Shown piece after piece: positions 23,411-33,809 of a stretch of DNA of 64,000 nt (positions are counted from its first letter, which is position 1; each line of letters starts with the position of its first letter). Location: NCBI GenBank assembly GCA_013396635.1, contig WBMW01004826.1:376-64375 (forward strand). Reading direction: 5' to 3'. Source of the stretch: Penelope pileata (lineage: Eukaryota; Chordata; Aves; Galliformes; Cracidae). Both the position numbers and the translations under genes were made by a program. The notes under the pieces were generated by a model. That model was not told the DNA's origin. It ran no database searches and saw nothing but the letters and a program-made list of their open reading frames with translations.

Positions 23411-23470
23411 AAAAAATGTGATATAAAATGTGATAAAAAATATAAAATGTGATAAAAACTGTGATAACTA
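23411..23470 (+). repeat. A/T-rich repeat with four GATA cores
   Basis: Degenerate repeats of 'aatgtgataaaa' give GATA cores at roughly 23420, 23432, 23450 and 23463. The block is flanked by ordinary intron sequence. It may be a simple repeat or a homotypic GATA-factor cluster. Confidence 0.6.
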
Positions 23471-25059
23471 AAGCTGCCTGCATACAGGGAGCATCCAGAG
23501 CTCCATGGCGGTTGGGAGGTTAAGCAGATGCAGAGCTCATCTGTGACCCCCAGCAACACCCAGATGGGACAACAGCAAAATTTGGCTTTTGTGAAGGGTT
23601 TTGGAATGGTACAGAAGGCATCTCAGCTGTCTGATGTACAGCAGGGAGATTGTGAGCACTGTGATGTTCCTGCGGGTGAAACTTGGGTGCTCAGCGCTTT
23701 TCCTTTCTACTCTCTTGCTGATTTCATCAGTTATGAGCTATGTCATATTTAGTCTCGTAAAATCTGGAATTACTTGCTTTGTAAAGAGCAAAATGCTCTG
23801 AGTTCTGCATAGTTGTAGACCGGGGATTGTTGTCAGAGATGGCCAGGAGGTTTCCATCCATGCCAAGCTCTTGATTTCAGAGTGTTGTGCCTATAGGGGC
23901 GAGGACAGTTTTGCTTCAGGAATGTGTAACTCCCTTGGACTGTTAGGGTCAGGTTTGTGCTAGTGCCATAAAGTTGGTTGATGTCATTTCTGCAACTGCT
24001 GCAGGAGTGCTGCACAGAGACTGTGAAGATTTTGTCACCATTTTGTCCAAGTTTCTGTTCTTGGTGGAGGTCTCGGTGCATCGGATGGGTACCAGGAATC
24101 TGAGGTTTTCTGACCCAGAATTAAATACGAATCTCCTCCTCCTTTAAACCTCCCTGTCCCCATGGCTGGTCCTTTGCAAGGCAGCATGATGTACTTCAGC
24201 AAGAGCCACATCCAGCCACCAGGATTTAATGCTGATGAGTATCAATTAATTGATGAGCGTGGATACGACGCGCTGATCCCGCAGTTACCAGTCATCCGTC
24301 ACCCTTTGGAACACATTGGGTTGTTCGTTCCGTGCCTGGGCATCCCGGGACAGGAGATCATTTGAGATGGAGGTGGAAATGTAGATTATTGGCTAAAGAG
24401 TGAGAAAGGGGAAAAACCTTTGTGTCGGCTAATTGTTGTTGTTAGCAGAGGGCAGCGTTTGGAAGAGGCTGTTGCAGTGCTGGATGGTTTCCAGCCCCGT
24501 GGGGAGATGGGTGCCCAGTTTGCATGACCTGGCGTTGCCTTGTTGCTTTAGCACGCGTGTTGTGGGTGCTTGGGTGCAGTGGAGAACAATCACAAATTCT
24601 GTGGGACATTCCTCTGGTATTTGAACCTCAATGTTCCTAAATAGAGCCCACCTGAGCGTGGTCCCCGTTGATCCTGGCCATTGCCAGCTCTGTAGGGTGC
24701 AGCTGCAGGGCACACACTTTCCCATGGCTTTAGGAGGCCCAGGGTATCAGCTCCAGTATTGGGGGGCACAGAGTTGTTGTCTCGCAGATCGATGTAAACA
24801 CTGGGAAACGGTACTGCTTGTCCCAGTGGGACTGAAGTCTGTGATTGCTGTGGGATTTCCTTCCCAGTTCTGGATAAAAGACGTGTTGAGATGGGGCACC
24901 CATGTAGGGTTGTAAAAATTGTCACAATGGGTGACTGGGGGGAAAGGGGCTGATGTGCTGTGTTGGGGGAGGTTTGGGCTGCGAGGAGGGCTCGGTGCGA
25001 GGTGATGAGCGTTGCCTGCAGCCACGGGCGTCCCGCCGGCTGTGCTGCCTCTTGGCTTG

Positions 25060-25400
25060 CCCGATTACCCCGCCTCCCTCCCCTTAAATTTGCACAGTTA
25101 CAACTCTAACAAAGCCGCTTAATTCAGAGATTGTTAATGGGGAAGGAGAGCCCGTTCCCCTCCAGGGGAATCTGAGCCTGAAAAGAAACGGGGCTGCAGG
25201 GCTGTGCTTGAAATCCGGCGCGTCAATGGGGTCTGTGAAGCAAAATAATGGCATCACTCCGCGTGCGAGTTAATGGGAGCTGATGGCTCGGAGGCGGAGG
25301 GGTCAGCAGGCCGCGGGCGCGTGATGCATTGTCAGAGAGCTTAATGCAGGGCTGGCTCGGGGCAGAGCTCCTGGCTGAAATGCTAGAGCAATTTGCTTTT
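25060..25400. other. Candidate conserved non-coding element upstream of exon 4
   Basis: This island about 0.9-1.2 kb before exon 4 mixes TTAATTC, GTTAATGG, GAGTTAATGG and CTTAATGC cores with preserved CpGs ('ccgcgggcgcgtgatgcattg' near 25311). Repeated TTAATG cores in both AT- and CpG-rich context suggest a developmental enhancer. It was not tested against other genomes. Confidence 0.35.
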
Positions 25401-26277
25401 AACTGGAGGTGGGAGCGGGGCTGATGGCCAGCAAGAGGTTAACTCGCCCTCTCCGGGGCCCTTGCAGGGCTGAGGTTCCCATGTTCCTTCTGGAGGCATC
25501 ACAAATACTGCAGCGAGCTTCGAGCTTATTTCTGGCGATCTGCGTCCCTCCCATCTTCCTTGAACGTAATTCCTAGAAAGAAAAAACATTTCTTACTCTG
25601 GAGAGAATTCCAGTGGCATTATAGGAGGACATATATAGTTCAGAGAAACTGCTCCCCTGGGCATGAAATGCCTGCTCCAGTTTCATGTTCCCCATGGGAA
25701 CATCAGCTTCGCTGTCGAAGAATGTTACGTAGCAGAGATGCTGCTGGGCTGTCCATCCAGACATTTCACAGACATCCCCAGTGTTGTGACTGGATGCAAG
25801 TTTGCCTTTGGAAACAGGTGTATGGCACCATGGGATGCTGGAGGAGCTTGGGGACCCACCAGGCTCGGGGTTGGCCCAGCTGTGGTGGGGCTGTTAGGGT
25901 GCAGTGGCCCATGGGTTCTTGGTGCTGGAAGGGGGCATGTCTGGGGTGCATGGGGTCTTGAGTGCTGGAGGCAGTGCTGAGCATTGAATTAAAGAGGTGT
26001 TGAGCTTCGTGGGAGCTGGAGGGTGGGCCGCTGAGTCATGGGACTTTTCTTGAGCCTGGTGGCATTTGACATAATGGATTGACCACAGGCTTTGGGTCAG
26101 AGATGGGCTTTGGGTTAAAGACAGCTTTGGGTCGAAGGATGAACGTTGAGTTGAACCCAAGTTCTGTTCCCACGGGAGCAGGGCTGGTGGGTGGGAATAG
26201 CTGTGAATACGCCATCAGTGCCTGTCTGATCCAGGGTGCTCCCAGCAAACCTGACTTGTGCTCTGCTTTCCCCGCAG

Positions 26278-26819
26278 ACGCCAGCACATCGCCCGATGCC
26301 GTGAAGAGGAGCCATTGGTGCAACGTGGCCTACTGGGAGCACCGGACGCGCGTCGGCCGCCTCTACACAGTGTACGAACAGTCTGTCAGTATCTTCTACG
26401 ACCTACCTCAAGGAAACGGCTTCTGCCTCGGACAGCTAAACCTGGAAAACAGGAGCGAGACTGTGAGAAGGACTCGAAGTAAAATCGGTTACGGGATTTT
26501 ACTCAGCAAAGAACCGGACGGCGTGTGGGCGTACAATCGCAGCGAGCACCCCATCTTCGTCAACTCCCCGACACTGGACATCCCCAACTGTAGGACTTTG
26601 ATCGTGCGCAAGGTGATGCCGGGCTACTCCATCAAGGTGTTTGACTACGAGAAGTCCTGCCTCTTGCAGCACAGCACCGAGCTGGATTACGCGGACGGGC
26701 CCTACGACCCCAACAGCGTGCGGATCAGCTTCGCCAAGGGCTGGGGGCCGTGTTACTCCAGACAGTTCATCACGTCGTGCCCGTGTTGGCTGGAGATTTT
26801 GCTCAGTAACAATCGATAA
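26278..26819 (+). CDS. SMAD6: SMAD6 exon 4: complete MH2 domain and stop
   Basis: This terminal coding exon starts after CCCCGCAG at 26271-26277 and ends with TAA at 26817-26819, giving 179 full codons plus the split Asp. It encodes the MH2 domain from the HWCNVAYWEHRTRVGRLY start through VSIFYDLPQGNGFCLGQL, SKIGYGILLSKEPDGVWAYN and HPIFVNSPTLD to a FAKGWGPCYSRQFITSCPCW L3-loop region. The C-terminus is LEILLSNNR. It lacks the SSxS tail phosphorylated in receptor-activated SMADs, as expected for an inhibitory SMAD. The ITSCPCWLEILL ending separates SMAD6 from SMAD7, which ends near CPCWLEIIF. The MH2 domain binds activated type I receptors and SMAD1, blocking BMP signalling at the membrane and in the nucleus. 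No frameshift or internal stop is present, so the gene looks intact here. Confidence 0.97.
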
Positions 26820-26980
26820 CAGTCAGCCTCTGACAACAGGAAAAAAAAAGAAAAAAAAAAAAAGACACTATCCCAAATATCATCTACCTAGATTTAATAT
26901 AAAGTTTTATATATTATATGAAAATATATATTATACTTGTAATTATGGAGTCATTTTTACAATGTAATTATTTATGTATG

Positions 26981-27020
26981 GTGCAATGTGTATATGGACA
27001 AAAAACGGAAAATGCACTTT
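26981..27020 (+). promoter_or_regulatory. Paired microRNA seed sites (miR-25/92 and miR-17/20 families)
   Basis: GTGCAAT at 26981-26987 is complementary to positions 2-8 of the miR-25/32/92/363/367 family. GCACTTT at 27014-27020 is complementary to positions 2-8 of the miR-17/20/93/106 family. Neither is followed by A, so both are 7mer-m8 sites. Their starts are 33 nt apart, within the range where two sites can act together. Both families include members of the miR-17~92 cluster. Functional repression is an inference. Confidence 0.5.
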
Positions 27021-27167
27021 GGCTTATATAATTCTTTCAATACAGATTTTTAAAAAAAGAAAAAAAATTATACAGCAAAAATAGGAGAAAGCCCTAATTT
27101 TGATGTATGGTTTTTTTGAAATATTATTAATACCCAGACAAAAAGCTAATACCAGTCACTCATTGAT

Positions 27168-27173
27168 AATAAA
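27168..27173 (+). terminator. SMAD6: SMAD6 polyadenylation signal AATAAA
   Basis: A canonical AATAAA is followed after about 14 nt by a G run and two T tracts (27195-27200 and 27210-27225), which fits the downstream GU/U-rich element of a vertebrate poly(A) site. It is the only canonical hexamer in the A/T-rich block after the stop codon. Confidence 0.85.
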
Positions 27174-27550
27174 GTATTCGCATTATAGAGGGGGGGTTTT
27201 TTAATTGTCTTTTTTTTTTTTTTGGTGTCTCAGGCACTCTGCAGTCAGGAAGGATTTCCAGAGGTACGACCACTGTCTCCCATCTCAACCAGGCCGTTAA
27301 AAAGCAGTAAATAATCAGTCTGTGACAGGCTGCTGTTGTCTCCAGGAGGAGGGAAACGAGGACAGTGTAAGAGCAGGGAGCAAAGAGCAGGTGAGAGGGA
27401 GAGCTCCCATGGCTGTCCTTGCTCAGGGCTCTCTGGTGAGACAAAACGTGGTGGAGATGTGGTCAGTAGGTGTGTGCCTGTTGGTGCTTGTGTCAGTCAG
27501 TGGGTCGCAGTGCTGGTGTGAAGGGCAGAGCAGACCGTGGCCACAAAGGC

Positions 27551-27596
27551 TGCCCAGTAGGACCAGTCTGCTTTGCCCAGTAGGACCAGTTTGTGA
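27551..27596 (+). repeat. 23-bp direct duplication
   Basis: The 17-mer 'tgcccagtaggaccagt' occurs at 27551-27567 and again at 27574-27590, a spacing of 23 bp. It is a simple two-copy tandem duplication. Confidence 0.8.
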
Positions 27597-28369
27597 CCGA
27601 CCTCGCTGAGTCCGGGACCTCCCGGATGCGTTGGATGGTTGAGAAACCAGCAGTGGTTTGGGATAGTTCAGAGTTGGGTGGATCCTCAACTGGAGACACC
27701 ATAGCATGGCGTGAGTTTTGGTAAAACCCTTCCAGGAAGGTGAGATCAAGTGGAAGTGAGCTGGTGTGCAGGTTTGTCCTGCAGCTCTCCCAGGCAGCGA
27801 AGTGGTACGGAGTTGTTTGGGAAGGGTGTGCTCGCTCTGGGGAGCCAGAAGTCCTGGTCAAATGAGCTTGTCTCAGCAGATCTCTGGAAATCCTGGATAA
27901 AATCACTTTGCTGACTGCGTGAGTTTGTTGTTGTAGCACCCATGCTCTGCATGGGTGCATTGGACGGTGCCTGCCTTCAGGTCACAAGTGAGGTGCTTTG
28001 CTGCGTTATTTATTGCCAGTGGCTGGTGTGGCCAAGTCTTGGAGCTTTATTACGAATCCACGTGTCTGTAGTTTTTTGTGAAGTTCCTGCCTCCGGAGTC
28101 CAGTGACTTCAGAAGCACCTCGGCTTTCAGCGTTCAGGGGATGATTCTGTATCGCTCATAAAACGTGCAACGAGACCTCCTCAGTGGCTCACACCTCAAG
28201 AGACTGAAATGACATAAATTTATTGTTGAAAATCCCTCCTGGTGTAGCTGGGGGATCCTGGAGCAGCCCCAAGCAAGGAACCAGGCTTGGAAAGGGGACG
28301 GATGCTGCCAGGAGAGGCTGAGACCTGGTGTGGATGTTGGGGAGAGACCCGAGCAGCAATGTCACCGTG

Positions 28370-28575
28370 ACGTTTCCGCAGATCATTTTTCAAATTATAA
28401 CCATACTTGAAATGATATTTAATTGGGACCACATTGGTGGAGTTCGCGCAGCATCAGTGCTAATACTGACATCATTAATTTTTGTTTGTGTTACGGCCAT
28501 TGTTGTCAGGGAATGGTGTCAAAACATGTCACGATCGTTTAAAGCCAGCTTTCAAGGGCTTTGCGGGGATTTTTG
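28370..28575. other. Candidate conserved non-coding element 1.2 kb past SMAD6
   Basis: This is about 200 bp of balanced composition with AATTATAACC, ATTTAATTGG, CATTAATTTTTG and ACATGTCACGATCG cores and several CpGs ('gttcgcgcagc', 'ttacggcc', 'cacgatcg'). The absence of simple repeats and the dense mix of homeobox-type cores make it the strongest-looking enhancer candidate in the intergenic part. Conservation is inferred, not measured. Confidence 0.4.
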
Positions 28576-28790
28576 ATCCCGTGTGGCTTAGATTTGGTGT
28601 GCTGTGCCATACCACCTACATCACTCACTCTATCACTTTCATATGGCTGGCTAAAAGATGATTTTAAATTTTTTTTTAAGGAAGAGGGTTTTGTAAACAC
28701 TGCCTTCGTTTTAACTCAACCAGCCAAAACCTGACGTGCTTTTCCCTGCAGCAGGAGAGGCCGTGCAATGCTGCCCGCCTCGCTCCGTGC

Positions 28791-28827
28791 ACCGTGCATG
28801 GTTGCACCGTGCATGGTTGCATCGTGC
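28791..28827 (+). repeat. 15-bp tandem repeat, about 2.5 copies
   Basis: The unit 'accgtgcatggttgc' is at 28791-28805 and 28806-28820 and starts a third time as 'atcgtgc'. The unit contains the palindromic TGCA core. Confidence 0.85.
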
Positions 28828-28899
28828 TGCTGCTGCTTTGCATCAGCGAAAGCATCGCTCGTGGGTTGAAACTTGGAGGGTTAAGGTCGGGGTTGCCGT

Positions 28900-29135
28900 T
28901 GTGCAATCCACTGATTGTGCTTAATTTTTCTTTTTTTATTACTCACGCGCTTCCCCAGGAATAAATCTAAGAGTTTTATTTCAGTTGACAGCGAGGCTTT
29001 AAAGGGAATAAAAAGGATTTTATGGAGAGGCGATGAAGTAAGACATCAAATATTCTTTTCTGCCCCATTTCTCCTCTTTCATACTTCACTGTAACCGTTC
29101 AAATTCGGGCCCTTTTAAAGAAGCTTCAGGGCTTC
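28900..29135. other. Candidate conserved non-coding element
   Basis: AT-rich block with TTAATTTTT, GGAATAAATC, AGTTTTATTTCAG and CTTTTAAAG cores, an 'actcacgcgc' CpG pair and no repeat structure. It contrasts with the G-rich flanks. Evidence is compositional only. Confidence 0.3.
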
Positions 29136-29289
29136 CGAGCAGCACTGTCTGCCAGCAGCCTTCCTCACAGCACTGATGGTAAATAAATACTGCTAACTTT
29201 AAATGTCAAGCTAGGTGGGCACAAGCAGACATTTGCTGCAAAGAAGGAACTTTTCCCCCACCAGGGTTCCTGGGAGCAGCTGGGCATCG

Positions 29290-29480
29290 TTGGTGCTGAT
29301 GACCCAATGGCTCTCAGCTGTGCTCTCCAGCTGCTGGTACTTGCTCGTCTGCCCCAGCCCCTGTAGAAAGGGGATGGCAGCCTTGGGTGCTGATGACCCA
29401 ATGGGTCCCAGCTGTGCTCCCCAGCTGCTGGTACTTGCTCGTTTGCCTCAGCCCTTATAGAAGGGGGGTTGTGGCAGCCC
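29290..29480 (+). repeat. 93-bp tandem duplication
   Basis: Copy 1 (29290-29382) and copy 2 (29383-29480) both run from 'tgctgatgacccaatgg' through 'cagctgctggtacttgctcgt' to 'ggcagcc'. They differ by scattered substitutions and a few bases of indel near the end. The duplication is old enough to have diverged and lies about 2.1 kb past the SMAD6 poly(A) site. Confidence 0.92.
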
Positions 29481-31179
29481 TGCTATTTTGGGTTGTCTCC
29501 TCCCTGTCTCTAGACACAGCTCCATCTCCCTCCTGAGCTGGTGGTGGTCTCTCAGCACCCGAGGTAAGTGCTTTGTTTTTCTTATTGTAATGTTTTTGTG
29601 TGCTTGTGTCCTTTTTATAAAAGGATAAATGAAGAGGGTTGGCATGAAGGATGTGTTGCTTGTAGCTGCAGTGCAGCTGTGCTTGGGGCAGGCCTTGCTG
29701 CTCGGGGAGCCCTGGTGCTGGGGTGCAGCGTGGCTTTGTGTGATGGCTTTTGAGCTGGAGCTGGTTTTACTTTTTTTGCCTGGGAAGTTTTTTTGGGTTA
29801 ACTACATGGTTGTTTTATCCCTGAATGCGTTTTCTTGGATGAGTTTCTGATGGATGTGCCTTTCTCCTTGTGTGTGGGATGCAGAACCCTGTCCTGCTGC
29901 TGCAGGGGGTTGGCTCTGAGCTGAAGGAGCTTGGTGGTGTGGCAACATCCCCCCCACCCTGCACAGCCGTAGGTGGGCAGCACATTGCTGAGCAAATGAT
30001 GTTTTCCCCCTCAATGGTCCTGCAGCTACTGATGTGACAGCAAAAGGAAGGGGTTTGTGCCACTTGGCTGAGGCTCTTCCATAAAGCAGAGGAGTGGGAC
30101 TGGGGTTTGGTGGCTCTCAGGATGAGGGCATTGCGTGGGCCGGGTGCTTGGGCTGGTGAGTGTCACTCTCCTGGGCAGTGAGGTGCTCAGGTGGGGCTTC
30201 CCCACTCCATAGCTCTCCCATTTCCTTGCCAGCATGGAGTGGATTATCTGTGGAGGTGGTGGGACGTGGAGATGCTTCAGTGCAGTGCTCGAGCTGCAGG
30301 ACTTGATGGATGCTTCCATCAGAGCACGGGGTGCTGGGGGGTGCAGGTGCAGGCAGCTGCACTGATGTGTGGTCAGAGTGTAACATCACATTTTAAAACT
30401 GTGCAATGGGCTGATGAGAAGCAGTTGTTTGCTGCTGGGAGATCCTGCAGGTGTTTGTCACCCCCGTTTTTGATGGTCATTGCTGTTACGACTGCAAAAT
30501 GCCTTCTCCTAGCGGGAGCAGAGAAGATATGAATGCTGAAAGGAACTGAGTTCAGCTCTTCTTGAAAAGAGAGGCCAGAATCCTGTTGTAGCATGCTTTT
30601 TGTCACTGCTGTCCAGGCTCTGTCAGCCTTGAGACTGTAATCCTCCTTCCCAGGGCTTTATCTCTGCAGTAGAAATGTGGAGGATGTGTTCAATGCATCA
30701 TTAGAAGCTGAACATTTCCTCCCCACACATGAGCTGGCAAGGGAAAAAAAAAAATAGAAATCACTTTTGGTGTAGAGGAATGAGCTTCAGGTGATGCTGT
30801 CTGACTTCATGGTCTCTGCAAGGAGTGAAACATCCCCAGTTTTCAGCTGGGGGAGTGGAGCATCACGGTGGTGCTGGGGAGCATCCTGGGGCTAATCCCT
30901 GCAGCTGCTGTCCTGGTGCCATCTGTGCTATGGGTGCAGCTCCAGGAGAGCTGGAGATGCCGTGGGGAACGGTGGAGCATCCTGAGTGATCTCCTGTAAA
31001 TAACTCCTTTTGCTTTCCTCAGAGGTCTTATTTCCTTTTGGTGCGTGATGAAGCGTTGCTTGCTGCTTTGTGGATAATCCTCTCTGTGTTCCTCATTTCT
31101 GAAGGTGCTGGTGCGATGCACAAAGTAGCATCTGTGCTATATGCACTGTGGGAACAACCCAAAATTGCTCTGAAACTCG

Positions 31180-31440
31180 ACTGGCTTACAATTATATTGG
31201 ATTCTATTAAATTAAAACACATAGCACATATATTACACAATAAACCACAGCTATTTCATGGATCAAATTAAGTTTTATTTGGGCAAATTACAACCTTTCT
31301 TACAGTTGGGCCTTTGTGAAACCATTCCTTTTTAATAAAAGCAGGCGTTTTTTGGCAAACGCTCTTAAAGTGTGCATTCCCAGTAATTGCATATACTGTT
31401 GCTATTCTTCCTGGGATCTATGTGGCTAATTATCTTCTCC
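31180..31440. other. Candidate conserved non-coding element
   Basis: AT-rich block with ATTAAATTAAAA, AATAAACCACAG (Runx-like ACCACA), AATTAAGTTTTATTTGGGC and CAGTAATTGCATATAC cores. It has no simple-sequence repeats or open frame of note. The density of developmental factor cores is the only support. Confidence 0.33.
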
Positions 31441-33336
31441 TATTTAGGAGAGGTTCAAATGAGTGCTATCTTCCCCTTCCTCCTCCCCCACGCCTCCCTT
31501 CTGCTGGAATTTCTTATTGCTTCCCATTTTTATTAGCTTGGCTATGGGAGTCAGCAGAAAAATCTTCTCGTTAAAAGCAGGAGCTCGTTTCCCGGAATTT
31601 CTGGGGAAAATGTGACTCTCGCAGCCGGGGCACAGAGCTGGAAACAAAGCTCTGGGATGGAGAAGAGGGGAGAAAACCAGTGTGTGCCCAAGGGAGTGCT
31701 CAGGGGTGGTGGGGAGCGTGGCTCCTATGCAGAGCCTGATGGAGAGGCAAAGACTTGGGGGAAATAATGCTTTTTCTTGAGCAACATGGGGCTGGGGATG
31801 AGGTTTTTCTGTTCCTCTGGGAGGATGCAGGCTGTGGTTTTAAGGTTGGGCCATCTCTTGTAGATGCTACTTTGATGAGTGCTTGGTTTCTGCTGCAGCC
31901 TCCCCCCATGCAGGAGCAGCGAGGTGGGCGGCGTGCCGGGCCCCACGGGAGGCTGTTGTGGGTGCTCATCCTCACGTGGATTTTCTTGAAATTGAGTAAA
32001 TGGCCCCAAAATCCTGGGGACAGGCAGGCAGGGTGGCTCGCTCCCACGTTTCCTTAGGAAACTCGGTTTAAAAAACAAACCCAATCAGCTATTCTGGAGT
32101 TTGGAGAAGTGCTGCTCGCTGTTTTTCCTGCCTCCTGCTTTCCGTTGGCTGTTGGGCTGGGATCGCAGCTACCAGTATTTTCTGGGAATCGTTTTTCTCA
32201 CGGTATTTTCAGCCTGGACCAGGAAATAGAGGAAATGTCCTAAGTACGGTCTTCCTTTGGGTAACATCAGTGTGACTTCTAGACCAGTGAGACAGATAAA
32301 CACGCCAACCTTGGCAGTGCTGAGATCACCACCACCCACCTTCCCTAACCCTGAACGCACAGCCCAAGAGCTCTGTGGGTTTTAGGCTCCTGTCTCTTTG
32401 CATAGCAGCCCTCCTGTGTAGGGTTTCCTATTGCTCCCATAAACAAGGCAGGAACAAAAAGCATGTCCAGGAGGATGTGCCAGCAGGGTTTTTCAATGTT
32501 CTCAGTCTCTGCACCTTCTAGTCTTGGTAATACACTGCAGTGTGGTGTGTTTGCTCAGCTCTGGCTTTGTTCTTTTGCCCTCAGTTGGGTGCAGGCTGGC
32601 TCAGCATCCCCTCTGGGTGGGGGAAGGATGCTCACCCCCTCAGCGTTGCAGATGGGGATTTAGGGAGCACTTCAGGCTCTCACTGTGCAAGTCCTGAAGA
32701 AACTGTCCTAAGTACATTGCACAAAGCTTCAAAGCTTTCTGTCAGAGTTTTCCAAGTCCTTCTGGGCACTATTGTCATAAGATCAAGAACTATTATTCAG
32801 CCTCCCCAATAACATCTGCTGCTGTTTAAGGAATTGTTTGGCATGATTGCATCCGTGGGAGGGGGTTAATGCTGGCAGTGGTGGAAACTGATGCTCAGGG
32901 ATGCAGAGTGCCTGTGGCTGATGGCATCCAGCCTGCAATCCTGGTAAAGGGCCCTCGGATCTGATGTTTCACCACTGCTTTATATCTGCTGTGGAGTGCT
33001 TGCTCAGGGGATCCACATCTGCCTGTTGGTGCTGCGAGGTCAGGCTGGGTGGCAGCCCTGTGCAGGGTGCTGTCTGCAGAGCAGCTATTGGCCTGATACG
33101 CACAGGTGATGGGATTGCCTTCTTTAGAAGAGGGGCCTAGAACTGCCTTTTTAATGGGTTTATTTATTTTCTAATCTGAGGGCATCTCTGCCTTGTTGCC
33201 TGCTCCCCATTGCTGCTGCTGTGCCATGCAGGTTGCGATGCAGGATGTATTGGTGTTTTCTCAGCTGCTGGCTCCTCTGCTCCAGCAGCTTGTGTTGGGG
33301 CAGGAGCCAAGTGACACTGCCGCAAACCACCTTTGG

Positions 33337-33349
33337 TGTCCCCTGGTGG
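33337..33349 (-). promoter_or_regulatory. CTCF-like motif (12 of 13 core positions)
   Basis: The reverse complement reads CCACCAGGGGACA against the CTCF core CCASYAGRKGGCA, with one mismatch (A for G). The motif sits in ordinary intergenic sequence. Single matches like this occur by chance, so occupancy is uncertain. Confidence 0.4.
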
Positions 33350-33809
33350 CAGTGGCTGTGTCACCTGGCTGCAAGTTTTGGAAGGATGTTTTTCTCCTGT
33401 TTTTGACTTTACCTCGTCTGTGGTTGTCTGGTTCGTTCATCCATGGCTTCTAGCATCTTCCAGTCTGAGTTGGGTTCTCTTAAGCTTGATGATGCTCCAT
33501 CCCAGTACTGCTCTGAGTAGGGCTGTGATCTGATGGTGGTGAACATGAGCTGTGCTCCCTCCCAGGGCATCAGGGATGTGCCCCTGGCTTGGGGATACAA
33601 CTGGAAGCATGGCCAATTCCTGGGGAAGATGCATGATGGCTGCGATGTTCCTGCTCCCGAAGGATGCCTGAGGAAAGGGTGAGAAGAAAATCCCCGCTAA
33701 CCTCTGGAAATTGCTTTCCTTCCTTTTCTCCTTCCAAAATAGCATAATTAACAGAAATAAGCATCACAGTGCTGTTAGTTCTGAAGGCCTTACATGCCAA
33801 GCTCAAACA

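Larger units (their letters stand above)
1843..26277 (+). other. SMAD6: SMAD6 intron 3 (24.4 kb)
   Basis: This long intron separates the linker from the MH2 exon, ending in CTTTCCCCGCAG. Much of it is GC-rich sequence with long chance open frames that match no family I recognise. It contains three CR1 fragments (about 2155, 9610 and 14512), minisatellites (3061, 8982, 18535), a CA/GT microsatellite (7725), one assembly gap (10085-10127), a GATA-rich A/T repeat (23411) and several AT-rich islands listed separately as candidate regulatory elements. No second gene on either strand could be supported. Confidence 0.85.
26820..27192 (+). other. SMAD6: SMAD6 3' UTR
   Basis: About 370 nt of very A/T-rich sequence follows the stop, up to the likely cleavage site 10-30 nt after the AATAAA at 27168. 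It has an A-rich tract at 26839-26863, a TTATTTATG near-match to an AU-rich instability element at about 26968-26976, and two microRNA seed matches at 26981-27020. Long T/A stretches of this kind look conserved with the mammalian SMAD6 3' UTR as I remember it. The exact 3' end is inferred. Confidence 0.8.

Noticed and set aside
26079..26277. An in-frame ATG and 66 codons upstream of exon 4
   Set aside because: It would extend the MH2 exon backwards, but the exact CCCCGCAG acceptor and the phase match with exon 3 show the coding exon starts at 26278. The upstream residues have no SMAD similarity.
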